Under the pieces are notes generated by a model. The model was given only the letters and a program-made list of their open reading frames with translations, was not told the DNA's origin and made no database searches. From CALCKU01 sp964654665 (GTDB taxonomy: Bacteria; Pseudomonadota; Alphaproteobacteria; Caulobacterales; Maricaulaceae): a DNA stretch of 64,000 nt. The stretch covers positions 1 to 64,000 of the forward strand of contig CAZZKV010000008.1 of the NCBI GenBank assembly GCA_964654665.1. Reading direction: 5' to 3'. Position numbers and translations under genes: made by a program. The number at the start of each line of letters is the position of its first letter. The stretch's first letter is position 1. Shown piece by piece: positions 16,836 to 26,281 of the stretch.

Positions 16836-19800
16836 TTAAAAGCCGACATGCATCCGAGCGAAAACAGCATGGGAATTATATCCCGAAGCAAAATCTCCTT
16901 CATATCCCACACCCAGAGATAGACCTGATTGGGCAATAAGGTTAAAGCTGCCCCCGAGTTCGAAACGCGATCCAGCAATTCCGCCGGATGACAGAGTTTG
17001 TGCTTGAGCACTTGGCAAAGTCACTCTGACATCACGCGGTCCATTATTAAGATCATAGACGTAATTAGCCCGAATAACCGGTTTCACAGCCCAAGCTGAT
17101 CCCGTTTCAATCTTCGGCGTTAATGTCGCACCGATAAGACCTTCAAAGTAACTCACACTATCGGCATCTACAGTAAGGCCTAACCCGCCATTTTCGGTAT
17201 AGCTCCCTTGAGAAATATTACCGAGGCGCACACCGGCAAGCGGAGATAAGACACCATAATCATACCCAACAATGGCCTGAGCCGCAAAACCGCTAACATC
17301 AAAATCACCTGTTACAGGGCCCAGTTCGGACACCCGTTCAGTCTCTCCATCTCCGAAGATATATCCAAGCTGCGCATTGGCATAACCGCCATTCGCTGCA
17401 TAGCCTGCATAAGCTGAAATTTGGCTCGTGCTGAGGTCCGTATTCTCGCCTGCATCACCGACCTCTTCAATATCAGTATCCGCGTAGTTATATGCAACGC
17501 CGAGGCGAAGGTTATCCGAAACCTGACGGTCATACCCGGCTGCAAAAGCCGTTGTATCCGCATCATAACCTCTAACACTGAGCGTTTCGCCGTCGCGGTC
17601 TGACGAGCGCAATTGCCCATCAACCCATGCTCCGGATTGCGCATCCGTATGAAAACGCCGTAAAATCAGATCAGACGACTGACTGTGGCTTTCCCACACT
17701 TCGCGGCTAACAGCCTCATTTAAAGCGGGTAAAAGCGATAAGGACACAGCCTCAAAACCAGCTGCATTTTGTATACCGTTAAGCGCGGTAACTGCATTTT
17801 GCTGTAAGCCACCCGCCGCAAAAGCGGCTGTAATCCCGGTTCCAAGCGCTGCAATATTCGCATCACTGGAGACGGCTGACAAATCAGTTGCTGTTGGCGT
17901 AATAATTAGCGTATTAAGGTTGACCGCATAATCCACAAGGAAATCATCCTCAGTAATATTTACGGTCACGCCATTATTTGTGAAATTACCCGTTTGCGTA
18001 ATAACATTAATAGCTTGCCCTAATGTCAGATTGGAAACATCGCCTGAGGCTACAACATTAACAACACTATTAGATCCGAAAATCGTATTGCCTGTAACGG
18101 CTAGGCTATCGGTACCTAAGTTGAAGTTAAGCGTCCCATTTGACGTTAAATCGCCGATAAGAGAGCGCGCGCCGCTCACAGACGCGGTTGTTGCAGCATC
18201 GATAGATGTCGCCACGCCGCCAAGAATATCCCCAGCAAGCGTAAAACTTGGCCCGCTAATAGATAATGTATCGGCAAAACTCGACCCAATAAAGTCAGCA
18301 TTAAAAGCACCGCCAATCTGGTTAAAGGTAATCGCCCCCAGAGCACTGGACGCATCTAAAACTGACGTTCCCGACAACGTACCGCTATTTGTGATTGTCC
18401 CTGTATAATTCACATTTTCAATCAAGATAGCAGAGGATGTTTCAGACCCGATTGATCCGGTGTTGGTAATATCGCCATTGACGGTCACAGTTGTCCCTGC
18501 GCCCGCACCGTTAAAGATACGAATACCCGCAGTTTCGCCTGAACCAAGCGCAGCACCGCGTCCATTAATTGTACCGGCATTGATAATTGACACTGTGCGT
18601 GTATCGCCATCTGTTACGCCAGATTGCAGGGATATGGCCGAACCTTGATTACCCGCACCTGCATCAATGTTTCCGCTTGCTGCATTATAAAGCGTATAAT
18701 TATCAGCTGTACCGTCAGCATAAACCGTACCATTGCGCTGATTACCCGTGCCGATAATCGAACCGGAGTTGTNNNNNNNNNNNNNNNNNNNNNNNNNNNN
18801 NNNNNNNNNNNNNNNNNNNNNNNNNNNNNNNNNNNNNNNNNNNNNNNNNNNNNNNNNNNNNNNNNNNNNNNNCCCGGCTGTCGGAACTGATCGTCCCCGC
18901 ATTCATAACAACACCGCCCGTATGGTCGCCCCCGCCCGCAGGCGTTGCGTTCCCAAAATACAAACCATTATTAACGCCAGAGATAACTCCGCCCGCCTCA
19001 TTGGTCAGCGTGCCCTGAAAGCTCGTGCCATTGACAAAGCGGATACCCGCTGTTGTGCCCGCTGCCGCTTCGCTGTCAATCGTGCCCCGGTTCGTAATAG
19101 ACCCCGTAAACAGACCCGTTGTCGACCCGTCAAGCATGCCCGATACCCGTGTGCGCTCAAAACGCAAACCATCACCAGCCGTGCCCGCACCCGCAGCGCC
19201 TTGGCCCCGGCCCTGAATTGTACCGGCATTGACTATATCAAACGCGTTACCCGCTTCGGAAAGCTCCACAGAGAAGCCCGCGCCTTCATTGCCTGCGCCC
19301 GCATCAATCGTGCCGCCATCGGCATTATACAAGGTAAAGTCCTGCGCCGTACTATCGGCATAAACCGTACCATTGCGCTGATTACCCGTGCCGATAATCG
19401 AACCGGAGTTGTGAACAACAAGGCCCGTACCGTCAATGTTCAGCGCCCGGCTGTCGGAACTGATCGTCCCCGCATTCATAACAACACCGCCCGTATGGTC
19501 AGCTTCGCCAAAATAAAGCCCGTTATTGACCCCTGAGATTGTTCCCGTCGCAGTGTTTGTTAATGTGCCGCCAAAATTAATCCGATTGGCGAAACGCACG
19601 CCAGCTGTTGTACCCACTGCACTTTCAGAAGCGATAGTCCCCGAATTCGTGACATCGCCATTATATTGGTAAACAGGCACAAGCCCGGGACCGAAGAACC
19701 GAACTCCATCGCCCGCTGTTCCGCCCGTTGGAGCGCCTTGGCCCCGGCCCTGGATTGTGCCGGCATTTGTAATATTGCCCGTAATCGGGTTGCCGCCCCC

Positions 19801-20328
19801 GCCAATTTCCAGAGCAATACCAGCGCCCATATTTCCGGCTCCGGCATCAATAACGCCTGTCGCTTCATTATTGATAACGACTCCATTTGACGTGCGGTTT
19901 GTATAAATCGTTCCGTTACGTTGATCGCCTGTACCGCGAATAATACCAGCATTGTTAATGACAACATCTCGTCCATCTACATTAACTGCACGGGAGTCCG
20001 CTTCGATAATACCAGAGGCACTATTATTAACAACAGCTCCAGTCGTACCCAAGCCTACTTGAACCGTTTGCGTAGTGCCGGTTGTACTTATAGTGGCCGA
20101 ATTATCGACAGTCACATCATTGTTAGCAATATCAACAACAGGCATACCAACAGATGAGGTATTAGCCGTCACTGTAATCGTTTCGCCGTCCATTGTGCTG
20201 GTTTGCGCATAGGTTGTCGAAGCGGTTGCCGCCGCTAACATAAAGGCTAAAGCAGCCGTTGAAGACGTCATTGCAAGCTTAGATTTTTTTGCCTGACCGG
20301 AATTAGTATTAGCGTTAAAATGACCCAT
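16836..20328 (-). CDS. Autotransporter (type V secretion) with repetitive passenger, interrupted by an assembly gap
   Basis: Read as one gene: the two open frames either side of the 100-N gap are one base out of register, and any true gap length divisible by three joins them. The start is ATG 20328 (SD AGGAG), followed by a signal peptide ending near TTYAQ. The passenger is built of repeats with INNAGTI/GTGNQRNGTVY/GVNNGLYFG/SSDSR motifs, about 190 residues per large unit, as in beta-helix passengers. The last roughly 280 residues form an autotransporter beta-barrel (VDGQLRSSDRDGE..., AGYDRQVSDNLRLGVAYNYADT) ending in HVGF with the terminal Phe typical of Bam substrates. If the gap equals the intact repeat copy the protein is about 1140 residues; it may be longer. 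A GAAC/CGAC ECF-type promoter lies upstream. Confidence 0.85.
18719..19500. repeat. Near-identical direct repeats in the autotransporter passenger
   Basis: The 142-bp block at 19359-19500 recurs around the gap: 18719-18772 equals its first 54 bases and 18873-18927 equals its last 55. With a 33-base fill the period would be 573 bp, exactly 191 codons. Nucleotide identity over 109 visible bases, higher than elsewhere in the passenger, suggests recent duplication or gene conversion. Confidence 0.85.
18773..18872. other. 100-N assembly gap inside the autotransporter repeats
   Basis: Exactly 100 N, the conventional placeholder for an unknown length. The flanks match the intact copy at 19359-19500, where only 33 bases separate the corresponding edges. 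The gap therefore reflects repeats that short reads could not span. Confidence 0.97.
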
Positions 20329-20408
20329 CAAAGTCTCCTGAGTGAACAATTAATAATGACGCTGAAATCACATCCAAATTTGGATTAACATTTCAGTTAC
20401 TTTGTTCA

Positions 20409-20433
20409 GTCGTATGGAAAGTTAGAAGGGTTC
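20409..20433 (-). promoter_or_regulatory. ECF-type promoter of the autotransporter gene
   Basis: On the minus strand GAAC (20433-20430) and CGAC (20412-20409) are 17 bp apart, within the sequence GAACC...CATACGAC. The same elements precede the subtilase and anti-sigma genes. The predicted leader to ATG 20328 is about 70 bases. GAAC is the classic -35 core of ECF (RpoE-like) promoters. Confidence 0.6.
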
Positions 20434-20492
20434 AAAAAAAAATAGAAAAAATTAAAACTATCTGGAAAGTGTTATAATTTGACGGCGCGCAA

Positions 20493-21671
20493 TCAGTGTT
20501 GGCAGCTCACTTGAGCTTTAATAAGCCCCTGTCCATAGACGGAGTCCCGGCCGGGTTCACCTAAATCTACGGCATTTTCCGCCAAAAGGTTTTTAATTTT
20601 ACCAAGCTCAGTATTATTCAATAGTTGACTATCACTTGCGATACGAGCGGTAATAAACGGCGTAGCAACGGATGTTCCTGAAATATACCGGCCCTGTGCT
20701 TTGATGAAAACCTCAACACCAGGGGCTGCAAAATCAACATGAGACCCGCGTACCGCGCCATCGTAAATTTCTGACCCACTATCAACAGCCGTTGCCGCAA
20801 TAACATTTTTAAAAGCCGCCGGATAACGCGGCGTTGCATTGGCACCATCATTACCGACCGCCGCCACAAGAATCATCCCGCGATTAGCGGCGCGCTGCAC
20901 CGCCCGGTCAAGGGTTCTATTATAAGGACCGGCGAGGCTGATATTAACAAGCTTAACACCGGATGTTTGCATCCAGTCAAGCGCCCGTAAAATTTCACCA
21001 ACACCAGAACTGGGCTGACTTGTGTCTTCATCAGAAATAACAACAGCGCTATATAACCGAGTATCTGTTAGCCTGCCTTGCCCCACTAAAAGTTCGGCAA
21101 TAGCCGTACCGTGTTCGATCGCTCCGAGATTTTCATCTTCGGGAGTGAACTTTTTTACAATAATATTCGAGCGCGGTAAGCCTGAGGCTGAAAGATCGAC
21201 ACCGCCATCAATCATTCCAATCGGAAAATTGGCGCGGCACCCATCCATGGGCCAAGCAATTAAATCATCGGCATATTCCCGGCCCTTCGCTTTTGCTGTG
21301 GCCGGAAAAGCTTGTAGGCTATATTTGTGATTAACCCCAGCTGTTGCATGCGGCTCCAGTTTTTCCAACTCCCGGCTAGCTACATCGGTAGATAGACCCG
21401 TCGGCGCATTAAAGGTTAGCATAACAAAGCCAAGCCCTGATAAAACATTGCGATCTTTCAAATTATACCCTCTTCGGGAGGCTTTCCGTTCCAGTAAATC
21501 CGCTGAATCGATTGAGTTTACAACCGCTATAACTTCGGTTTGGCTTTGCAATTCATCCTGCGCAGCAAGGATTATTTGCTCGCTGGGAGGCTCCAGATTA
21601 AATGTCTCGCATGCCGTTAAGGTTAAACCCGAAACCGCGCACATTGCGAGAGAGTGTAAAGTCTGTTTCAT
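20493..21671 (-). CDS. Subtilisin-family (S8) serine protease lipoprotein
   Basis: 392 residues. The N-terminus has a lipobox LTAC with Cys21, so it is probably anchored to an envelope membrane. An N-terminal prodomain-like region covers about 35-120. The catalytic triad is complete: Asp155 in IGMIDGG, His187 in EHGTAIAELL and Ser334 in SGTSVATP, with oxyanion Asn274 in AVGNDGA. Its own GAAC/CGAC promoter lies immediately upstream in the 54-bp gap after the outer-membrane barrel gene. The neighbourhood (autotransporter, sigma and anti-sigma) suggests a role in processing the autotransporter or in envelope signalling; this is inference. Confidence 0.9.
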   Translation of the reverse strand: MKQTLHSLAMCAVSGLTLTACETFNLEPPSEQIILAAQDELQSQTEVIAVVNSIDSADLLERKASRRGYNLKDRNVLSGLGFVMLTFNAPTGLSTDVASRELEKLEPHATAGVNHKYSLQAFPATAKAKGREYADDLIAWPMDGCRANFPIGMIDGGVDLSASGLPRSNIIVKKFTPEDENLGAIEHGTAIAELLVGQGRLTDTRLYSAVVISDEDTSQPSSGVGEILRALDWMQTSGVKLVNISLAGPYNRTLDRAVQRAANRGMILVAAVGNDGANATPRYPAAFKNVIAATAVDSGSEIYDGAVRGSHVDFAAPGVEVFIKAQGRYISGTSVATPFITARIASDSQLLNNTELGKIKNLLAENAVDLGEPGRDSVYGQGLIKAQVSCQH

Positions 21672-21698
21672 CGTTATATCACCGTGTTCATCTATTAA

Positions 21699-21723
21699 GT
21701 CGTTATAACGCTGTTAAAAGTTC
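21699..21723 (-). promoter_or_regulatory. ECF-type promoter of the subtilase gene
   Basis: Minus-strand GAAC at 21723-21720 and CGAC at 21702-21699, 17 bp apart, ending ATAACGAC. It matches the elements before the autotransporter and anti-sigma genes. It starts three bases beyond the stop codon of the upstream gene, so the subtilase has its own promoter and is not only read through. Confidence 0.6.
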
Positions 21724-21725
21724 AA

Positions 21726-23039
21726 TTAAAATGGATATCGGGCTGTCAGGAATAATTTTCGAGTATCGCTGGCAAAACTATCTGCCTTATAATCTGCATA
21801 TGAAATAGAAAATCCCGCACGGTTATATTTAGCGCTCAGAGAAAGATCTACTTCAGATCCGAGTCTATCACCACCCTGATCGGCCTCGAACCGATGATAG
21901 CGTGCAGACGCCTTAACCCCGTTAAAAGGTCCCACTGTCCCAAACCGCCAATCAAATTTAGCGGACCAATCTGTCAATCCGTTATTCGGCGTTCGTAAGA
22001 AAACATCGGCATCCCCTTGAAATTTATGCAAAGTTCCAAGCGGGGTTTGAAAGGCCTGAACACCATTATCACTGCCTAATGTCTCAGCTCTAAAGGTCAG
22101 ATTTCCGGCCCCATATTCTATATTCACAGAGCCAAGCCAATAGGTTGCCTCATACTCTAATTGACTATCTTGATAATCAGATTGGACGGCATAAGAGGCT
22201 TCCCAAACTAAGCCCCAATCCTCCCAATGTCGCCGCCCGATTAGCCGCACCCCTGTTGTTTGCACGGAAGCATCATCCGGCCCTAAAGTATTAGATAAAT
22301 TAACATCAGCGCCCAAATCTAGAGCGTAATGAAAGGCCGATATACGGCCCAAAGGTGAGGGAATATTTACATTGAATAAAAAACTATCGCCTATGAACTC
22401 ACCTAACGGATTATCCATCCCCAAAATACGGTTTGTCCGGCCAATATAGGCTGCATCTATCAAGACATCTTCAAAAACTTTGGCATTGAGCCGAACAGCA
22501 TCAAAAGTTTGATCATTCTGGCGGAAAGCTAACCCACCTATAAAGCGTTCATCATCAAAAATAAGGCGTTGCCGTCCCGCTGTTACACGTAAGTCGGGTG
22601 TAATCTGGCTTAAGAGCTGTAACCGATTGATTTCCACTCCGTCAGGATCTGGAATAACAGGCCGGTTCGGGCGGTTCCCCGACCCATCATTAAAGTCGGA
22701 AATCAAAACCCCTACCGCTTCGACTTCACCCAAGAGAGTAGTGTTAAAACCAATATCGCTTTCAACCGTTCCTCTATACCGTAATGTTAAGGCATTCGCA
22801 GATACCCCAAAATTATCTTGATTTACATTTTCATAACGTAGCCGAAGATTACCGATAAACCGCGGCGCCAAACGGGATTTGCTTTTTGTTGTTTCATCAT
22901 AGACGAGTTCATCATTCAAACTATGACTAAGGTCGCTTTCATCAGCAATATTGGGTTCCGTATTAAGCGTTTGCGCTTGGGTGCCCTCCGATAAACTCAC
23001 ACCGATAGTAAGACCAATCGCCATAAAGATATATTTCAT
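21726..23039 (-). CDS. Outer-membrane beta-barrel, alginate-export/porin-like
   Basis: Start ATG 23039 has SD GGAAAGG, giving 437 residues; an upstream in-frame start lacks a ribosome site. The signal peptide ends near GTQAQ. The mature protein alternates amphipathic strands and polar turns (LRYRGTVESDIGFNTTLLGEVEA, GRQRLIFDDERFIGGLAFRQNDQTFDAVRLNA) and ends in Phe (TARYPF), the barrel-insertion signal. The pattern resembles the alginate-export (AlgE-like) family, whose members in alphaproteobacteria mostly have unknown substrates. Divergent from the anti-sigma gene; I see no GAAC/CGAC element for it. Confidence 0.72.
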   Translation of the reverse strand: MKYIFMAIGLTIGVSLSEGTQAQTLNTEPNIADESDLSHSLNDELVYDETTKSKSRLAPRFIGNLRLRYENVNQDNFGVSANALTLRYRGTVESDIGFNTTLLGEVEAVGVLISDFNDGSGNRPNRPVIPDPDGVEINRLQLLSQITPDLRVTAGRQRLIFDDERFIGGLAFRQNDQTFDAVRLNAKVFEDVLIDAAYIGRTNRILGMDNPLGEFIGDSFLFNVNIPSPLGRISAFHYALDLGADVNLSNTLGPDDASVQTTGVRLIGRRHWEDWGLVWEASYAVQSDYQDSQLEYEATYWLGSVNIEYGAGNLTFRAETLGSDNGVQAFQTPLGTLHKFQGDADVFLRTPNNGLTDWSAKFDWRFGTVGPFNGVKASARYHRFEADQGGDRLGSEVDLSLSAKYNRAGFSISYADYKADSFASDTRKLFLTARYPF

Positions 23040-23143
23040 TGGGTCCTTTCCAATAAATTTCCAAATGATTAGAGTATATATCGCTTGAGCATCCATGATT
23101 TACAGTTATTGATGAGGTTACTGAATTTTACAAAGAGAAAATT

Positions 23144-23167
23144 GAACCTTTTATAAGGTCATACGAC
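23144..23167 (+). promoter_or_regulatory. ECF-type promoter of the anti-sigma gene
   Basis: GAACC at 23144-23148 and CGAC at 23164-23167, with 16 bp between GAAC and CGAC and the extension CATACGAC as before the autotransporter. The predicted leader to ATG 23255 is about 80 bases. Control of the anti-sigma gene by its sigma factor is the common negative-feedback design. Confidence 0.6.
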
Positions 23168-23254
23168 CTAATAACAGAAACGTGATTTAACCATAATCAT
23201 GGTTCATAAATTTTACGTGTTGATTTTTATTATTGGCACCGAATTAGGATAAAA

Positions 23255-23845
23255 ATGACAAACGACAATATATCATTTTCCGACCTCTTGCCGGATTATA
23301 TGCATGGGCGCTTGTCTGCGGAAGATGTTATACGCGTAGAAACGGCTTTGAAAACAAATTCTGATTTATCCGCTGAGCTTGAATTTTTAAAGCAAATATC
23401 TTCAACTTTAAAATCAAGTGCCGGTACATTAGAAACCGATGAACTCGGATGGGCCAAACTCTCACGCTCTATCGATGCCGAAAAACGGCCCCAAACCCAT
23501 AATACATCTCGATTTTGGAAATATGCCGCTATCGCTCTCGCGGTCATATCCGTCGGACAGGCTACACTATTCATTCGTACATTTTCCGGTGATGCACAAA
23601 AGGACAGATATGTAACGGTTACACAAACGCCTGCAAAACCCTTTACCATGACCCTTAGCTTCAACCCCGAAGCGACAGAACATTCTATTCGAGACCTCAT
23701 GCACGCCACCCATGCCGAAATCATCGCAGGGCCCAGTAAATTGGGTTTATATACATTGCGGTTCAAAACTGAAAATGCCCGCAAGTCTGCTCTTGATATT
23801 TACACAGAAATGCCCGGCATTATAGAAACGTCGGCACTCGATTAA
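23255..23845 (+). CDS. Anti-sigma factor, membrane-spanning, with subtilase-propeptide-like periplasmic domain
   Basis: 196 residues in three parts. Residues 1-75 form a helical anti-sigma domain (FSDLLPDYMHGRLSAEDVIRVETAL) without the zinc HxxxCxxC motif. One membrane segment lies about 88-108 (YAAIALAVISVGQATLFI). A periplasmic domain covers about 128-196 with a pattern of the form LSFNPEATEHSIRDL, AEIIAGPSKLGLYTLRF, MPGIIETSAL. That last pattern is like the fervidolysin/subtilisin propeptide fold, striking because a subtilase is encoded 1.6 kb away. It is convergent with the ECF sigma gene (21 bp between stops), unlike the usual sigma/anti-sigma operon. Confidence 0.78.
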   Translation: MTNDNISFSDLLPDYMHGRLSAEDVIRVETALKTNSDLSAELEFLKQISSTLKSSAGTLETDELGWAKLSRSIDAEKRPQTHNTSRFWKYAAIALAVISVGQATLFIRTFSGDAQKDRYVTVTQTPAKPFTMTLSFNPEATEHSIRDLMHATHAEIIAGPSKLGLYTLRFKTENARKSALDIYTEMPGIIETSALD

Positions 23846-23866
23846 CGCGCCGTTTGGCCTAGCTAT

Positions 23867-24427
23867 TTACCGCTTGAGTTTATTTACAAGGCATTTCATC
23901 AATAATTTCTTTGCATGAAGCATGCGGGTTTTTACGGTCCCGACAGGGCAATTTTCGATCTCAGCAATAGTTTTATATGGCAAGTCCTGAAAAAACGCGA
24001 GGTGAATTACACTCCGGTGAGCATCACTTAATCCCTTTATACAGTCTTTTAAAGCTTCGCTATCTTGGGTCGAGCTCATAAGAACTTCAGGATCGGGGAT
24101 ATCATCCGGTATATCGATATCGGTATCCTGATAAACTAACCGGCCACTTTTACGATTTCTATCAATTGATTTATTGCGCGCGATTGAAAATATCCAAGAC
24201 TTAACAGCTGAACGACCTTCAAAACGCCCGGCTTTACGCCAAACCTCCAACATCGTTTCATGCATAATATCAGGGGCTTCATGGGGGTCTGACACCCAAT
24301 TTCGAATGAAATGAAATAAAGGACCGGAATGACGCTGATAAATCAGCTTCATCGCTGCTTTATCACCCGCTGCTACGCGCGCAAGTAAATCCTTATCACT
24401 CATCTGTCCTACCATATGGGCATACAC
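23867..24427 (-). CDS. ECF RNA polymerase sigma factor
   Basis: 186 residues from ATG 24427; an internal ATG at 24403 has a better placed AGGA and is an equally good start. Region 2 is clear (LIYQRHSGPLFHFIRNWVSDPHEAPDIMHETMLEVWRKAGRFEG, then SWIFSIARNKSID). Region 4 has a helix-turn-helix (LPYKTIAEIENCPVGTVKTRMLHAKKLL). It is the likely partner of the convergent anti-sigma factor and the likely reader of the GAAC/CGAC promoters nearby. Its own upstream region has a sigma-70-like promoter and no GAAC/CGAC element, so it may not autoregulate. Confidence 0.93.
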   Translation of the reverse strand: MYAHMVGQMSDKDLLARVAAGDKAAMKLIYQRHSGPLFHFIRNWVSDPHEAPDIMHETMLEVWRKAGRFEGRSAVKSWIFSIARNKSIDRNRKSGRLVYQDTDIDIPDDIPDPEVLMSSTQDSEALKDCIKGLSDAHRSVIHLAFFQDLPYKTIAEIENCPVGTVKTRMLHAKKLLMKCLVNKLKR

Positions 24428-24501
24428 ATCCGTTTATCACAATACACGTTAATTCGGTCTATAAATATATTAATACTGCTCGCATCTAAGCTATGAATAA
24501 A

Positions 24502-24530
24502 CTTATCAAATTTATTGCAATTACTGTCAA
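24502..24530 (-). promoter_or_regulatory. Candidate sigma-70 promoter of the ECF sigma gene
   Basis: Minus-strand TTGACA (24530-24525), 17 bp spacer, then GATAAG (24507-24502), four of six matches to TATAAT. The predicted start near 24495 leaves a leader of about 70 bases. The rest of the 24428-24644 gap holds nothing recognisable. Confidence 0.45.
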
Positions 24531-24644
24531 AACATCCTGTGCTCGCAATCCTTACTTTGCAAGGGATAATCTGAATGATTTTTACACGGAATACGCCCGT
24601 TGATTCAAAGGCCTAAAGCAAGACGGTTTTGGCCTGCCTATGAA

Positions 24645-26093
24645 CTAGGCTGCCGGATCTGTCTGAAAGTCCTGATAGCGGCCAAGGGTCAATAAAATAG
24701 CGGCCCCAAAAACAAATCCCACCATTGCATAGCTAAGAACAGTATTATAATTCACCGCATCGCCGCGTAGCGCGTTAAACAAGGCAGGTGCGGTACCCGA
24801 GCCGATCCCAAAAGCGGCATAGATAAAGCTATACACACGGCTATAGGCCCGCATACCAATATAATGGGAAACAAATATCGCCATTAAGTCAAATTCAACC
24901 CCGGCAGCGACTCCGACCAAAATAATCGCCAATGAGTTATAAATTTGGGGCAAATCCTGCATAAGAATGAGACAACCCAATGCCGGAATACCAAGAAAGA
25001 CAAACCCAACCAGAGGCGCCCAAACATGATCGACAATAACACCTCCAATTAGCCGCCCTGCAATTACAGACGCACCAATGAGACCTAACCCCGCGGTAGG
25101 ACTTGAGGCGAGCTGCAGACTGTAACCTTTATCGATCAGGATAAAAATCGTATTTGCAATTATACCTGAAATACAAGCGCCCAAGATAAAAAACGCCGTT
25201 AATATCACCCAAAACCGATAACCGCCCAACGCTTGCTTTAGCGTTAAACCCGGTAAATCAACAATTTTAGCCCCGGCCTCTTTTTTCCGTTCATAGCCAA
25301 TTAAACCCATTAAAATCAGTATCATAAGACCCGTTGTTGGTATAATTCCGACAGCTTTAAGCGCCCCTATGATGACAATATAAACGCTTATAATCATGAC
25401 AATAGGCGTAAGCCAAGCCGATACACCTTCGACTTTACGTGTCATGGTTTGAGATGATTGTTGCGCCGTTTTCTGCTGAATTGCGGCTTCTTCCTTGCTA
25501 TCGCGGAAAATGAAAAAGGCTAAAGGAAATGACAACAACAAAGGCAAAGCCCCCACACAAAGATAAGCCATGCGCCAGCCTGAGGCATCGATAATCGACC
25601 GCATAAAATGCGGGGCCAACAAACCGTAAACCCCCGTCCCCGTCAACGCTATCCCGAGCGCCAACCCCCGGCTATCCTTGAAATTATTGACAATAGCTTT
25701 GGACCATGTGAGCGGCAATGTTCCAGCCCCTAAAACCGCGACCAGATAAAAAATGGAATAATATATATATGTTTTATCCGTCATAACCGCAAAGGCTGCT
25801 GTCATGACACCTAGCGCGACAATTGAGGGCAATAAAATACGGCGCGTACCATACCGGTCTGTTAAACCACCAGCGATTGGCGCTCCGACTAAAACACCGG
25901 CTGTCATAAACATAAAACCCGTTTGTATATCAACGCGGTTCCAGCCAAATTCTTTACCAAATTCTGGACCAATCGTTATCGCGGCGTAATAAGGTAAGGG
26001 GCTAAGGCATAAGGCAATACCAACAAAGCTGGCCAAAACAATCGGCCACCCAGCAACCCATTCTGCAACGCTCCGGTTATATTTACTTGTCAT
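24645..26093 (-). CDS. MFS transporter, oxalate/formate antiporter-like
   Basis: 482 residues with about 12 membrane segments. The motif GGLTDRYGTRR between segments 2 and 3 is the MFS A-motif. The arrangement and sequence (WPIVLASFVGIALCLSPLPYYA at the start) resemble the monocarboxylate or oxalate/formate antiporter branch. A central cytoplasmic loop separates two six-helix halves. It lies next to the sterol-desaturase-type hydroxylase on the same strand but 188 bp away, so co-transcription is uncertain. An Fnr-like half-palindrome lies in its leader. Substrate unknown. Confidence 0.82.
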   Translation of the reverse strand: MTSKYNRSVAEWVAGWPIVLASFVGIALCLSPLPYYAAITIGPEFGKEFGWNRVDIQTGFMFMTAGVLVGAPIAGGLTDRYGTRRILLPSIVALGVMTAAFAVMTDKTYIYYSIFYLVAVLGAGTLPLTWSKAIVNNFKDSRGLALGIALTGTGVYGLLAPHFMRSIIDASGWRMAYLCVGALPLLLSFPLAFFIFRDSKEEAAIQQKTAQQSSQTMTRKVEGVSAWLTPIVMIISVYIVIIGALKAVGIIPTTGLMILILMGLIGYERKKEAGAKIVDLPGLTLKQALGGYRFWVILTAFFILGACISGIIANTIFILIDKGYSLQLASSPTAGLGLIGASVIAGRLIGGVIVDHVWAPLVGFVFLGIPALGCLILMQDLPQIYNSLAIILVGVAAGVEFDLMAIFVSHYIGMRAYSRVYSFIYAAFGIGSGTAPALFNALRGDAVNYNTVLSYAMVGFVFGAAILLTLGRYQDFQTDPAA

Positions 26094-26156
26094 ATTATCC
26101 CCGCAATCATTTGGTCTCTCTTAGCGAATAGATTGACGATAAGCGAGCAGGTTTAT

Positions 26157-26170
26157 TTGATACAAAACAA
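26157..26170. promoter_or_regulatory. Weak Fnr/FixK-like box upstream of the MFS gene
   Basis: TTGATACAAAACAA differs at one symmetric position from TTGAT-N4-ATCAA. It lies 64 bp upstream of the MFS start. A single box of this quality can arise by chance; it gains weight only from the Crp/Fnr gene 1.2 kb away and the two better boxes at 35261-35290. The remainder of the 26094-26281 gap shows nothing. Confidence 0.3.
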
Positions 26171-26281
26171 GACCCGGGCTTATCCTTTTTCAAGATAGAC
26201 CCATTCAAGGGCGACAGCTGTGTATTTTTGCCAGGTTTTCAAACGGTCATTCTGCTAAAACACGAAATCATTCCGGCAAGA

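Noticed and set aside
18719..19500. Repeats considered as a CRISPR-like array
   Set aside because: The repeat is in frame, 573 bp long and encodes part of the passenger; there are no short regularly spaced repeats and no cas genes.
17980..19890. Several long plus-strand open frames opposite the autotransporter
   Set aside because: They mirror the repetitive Gly/Asn/Thr coding of the minus strand, have no ribosome sites and no recognisable domains, and one runs through the N gap.
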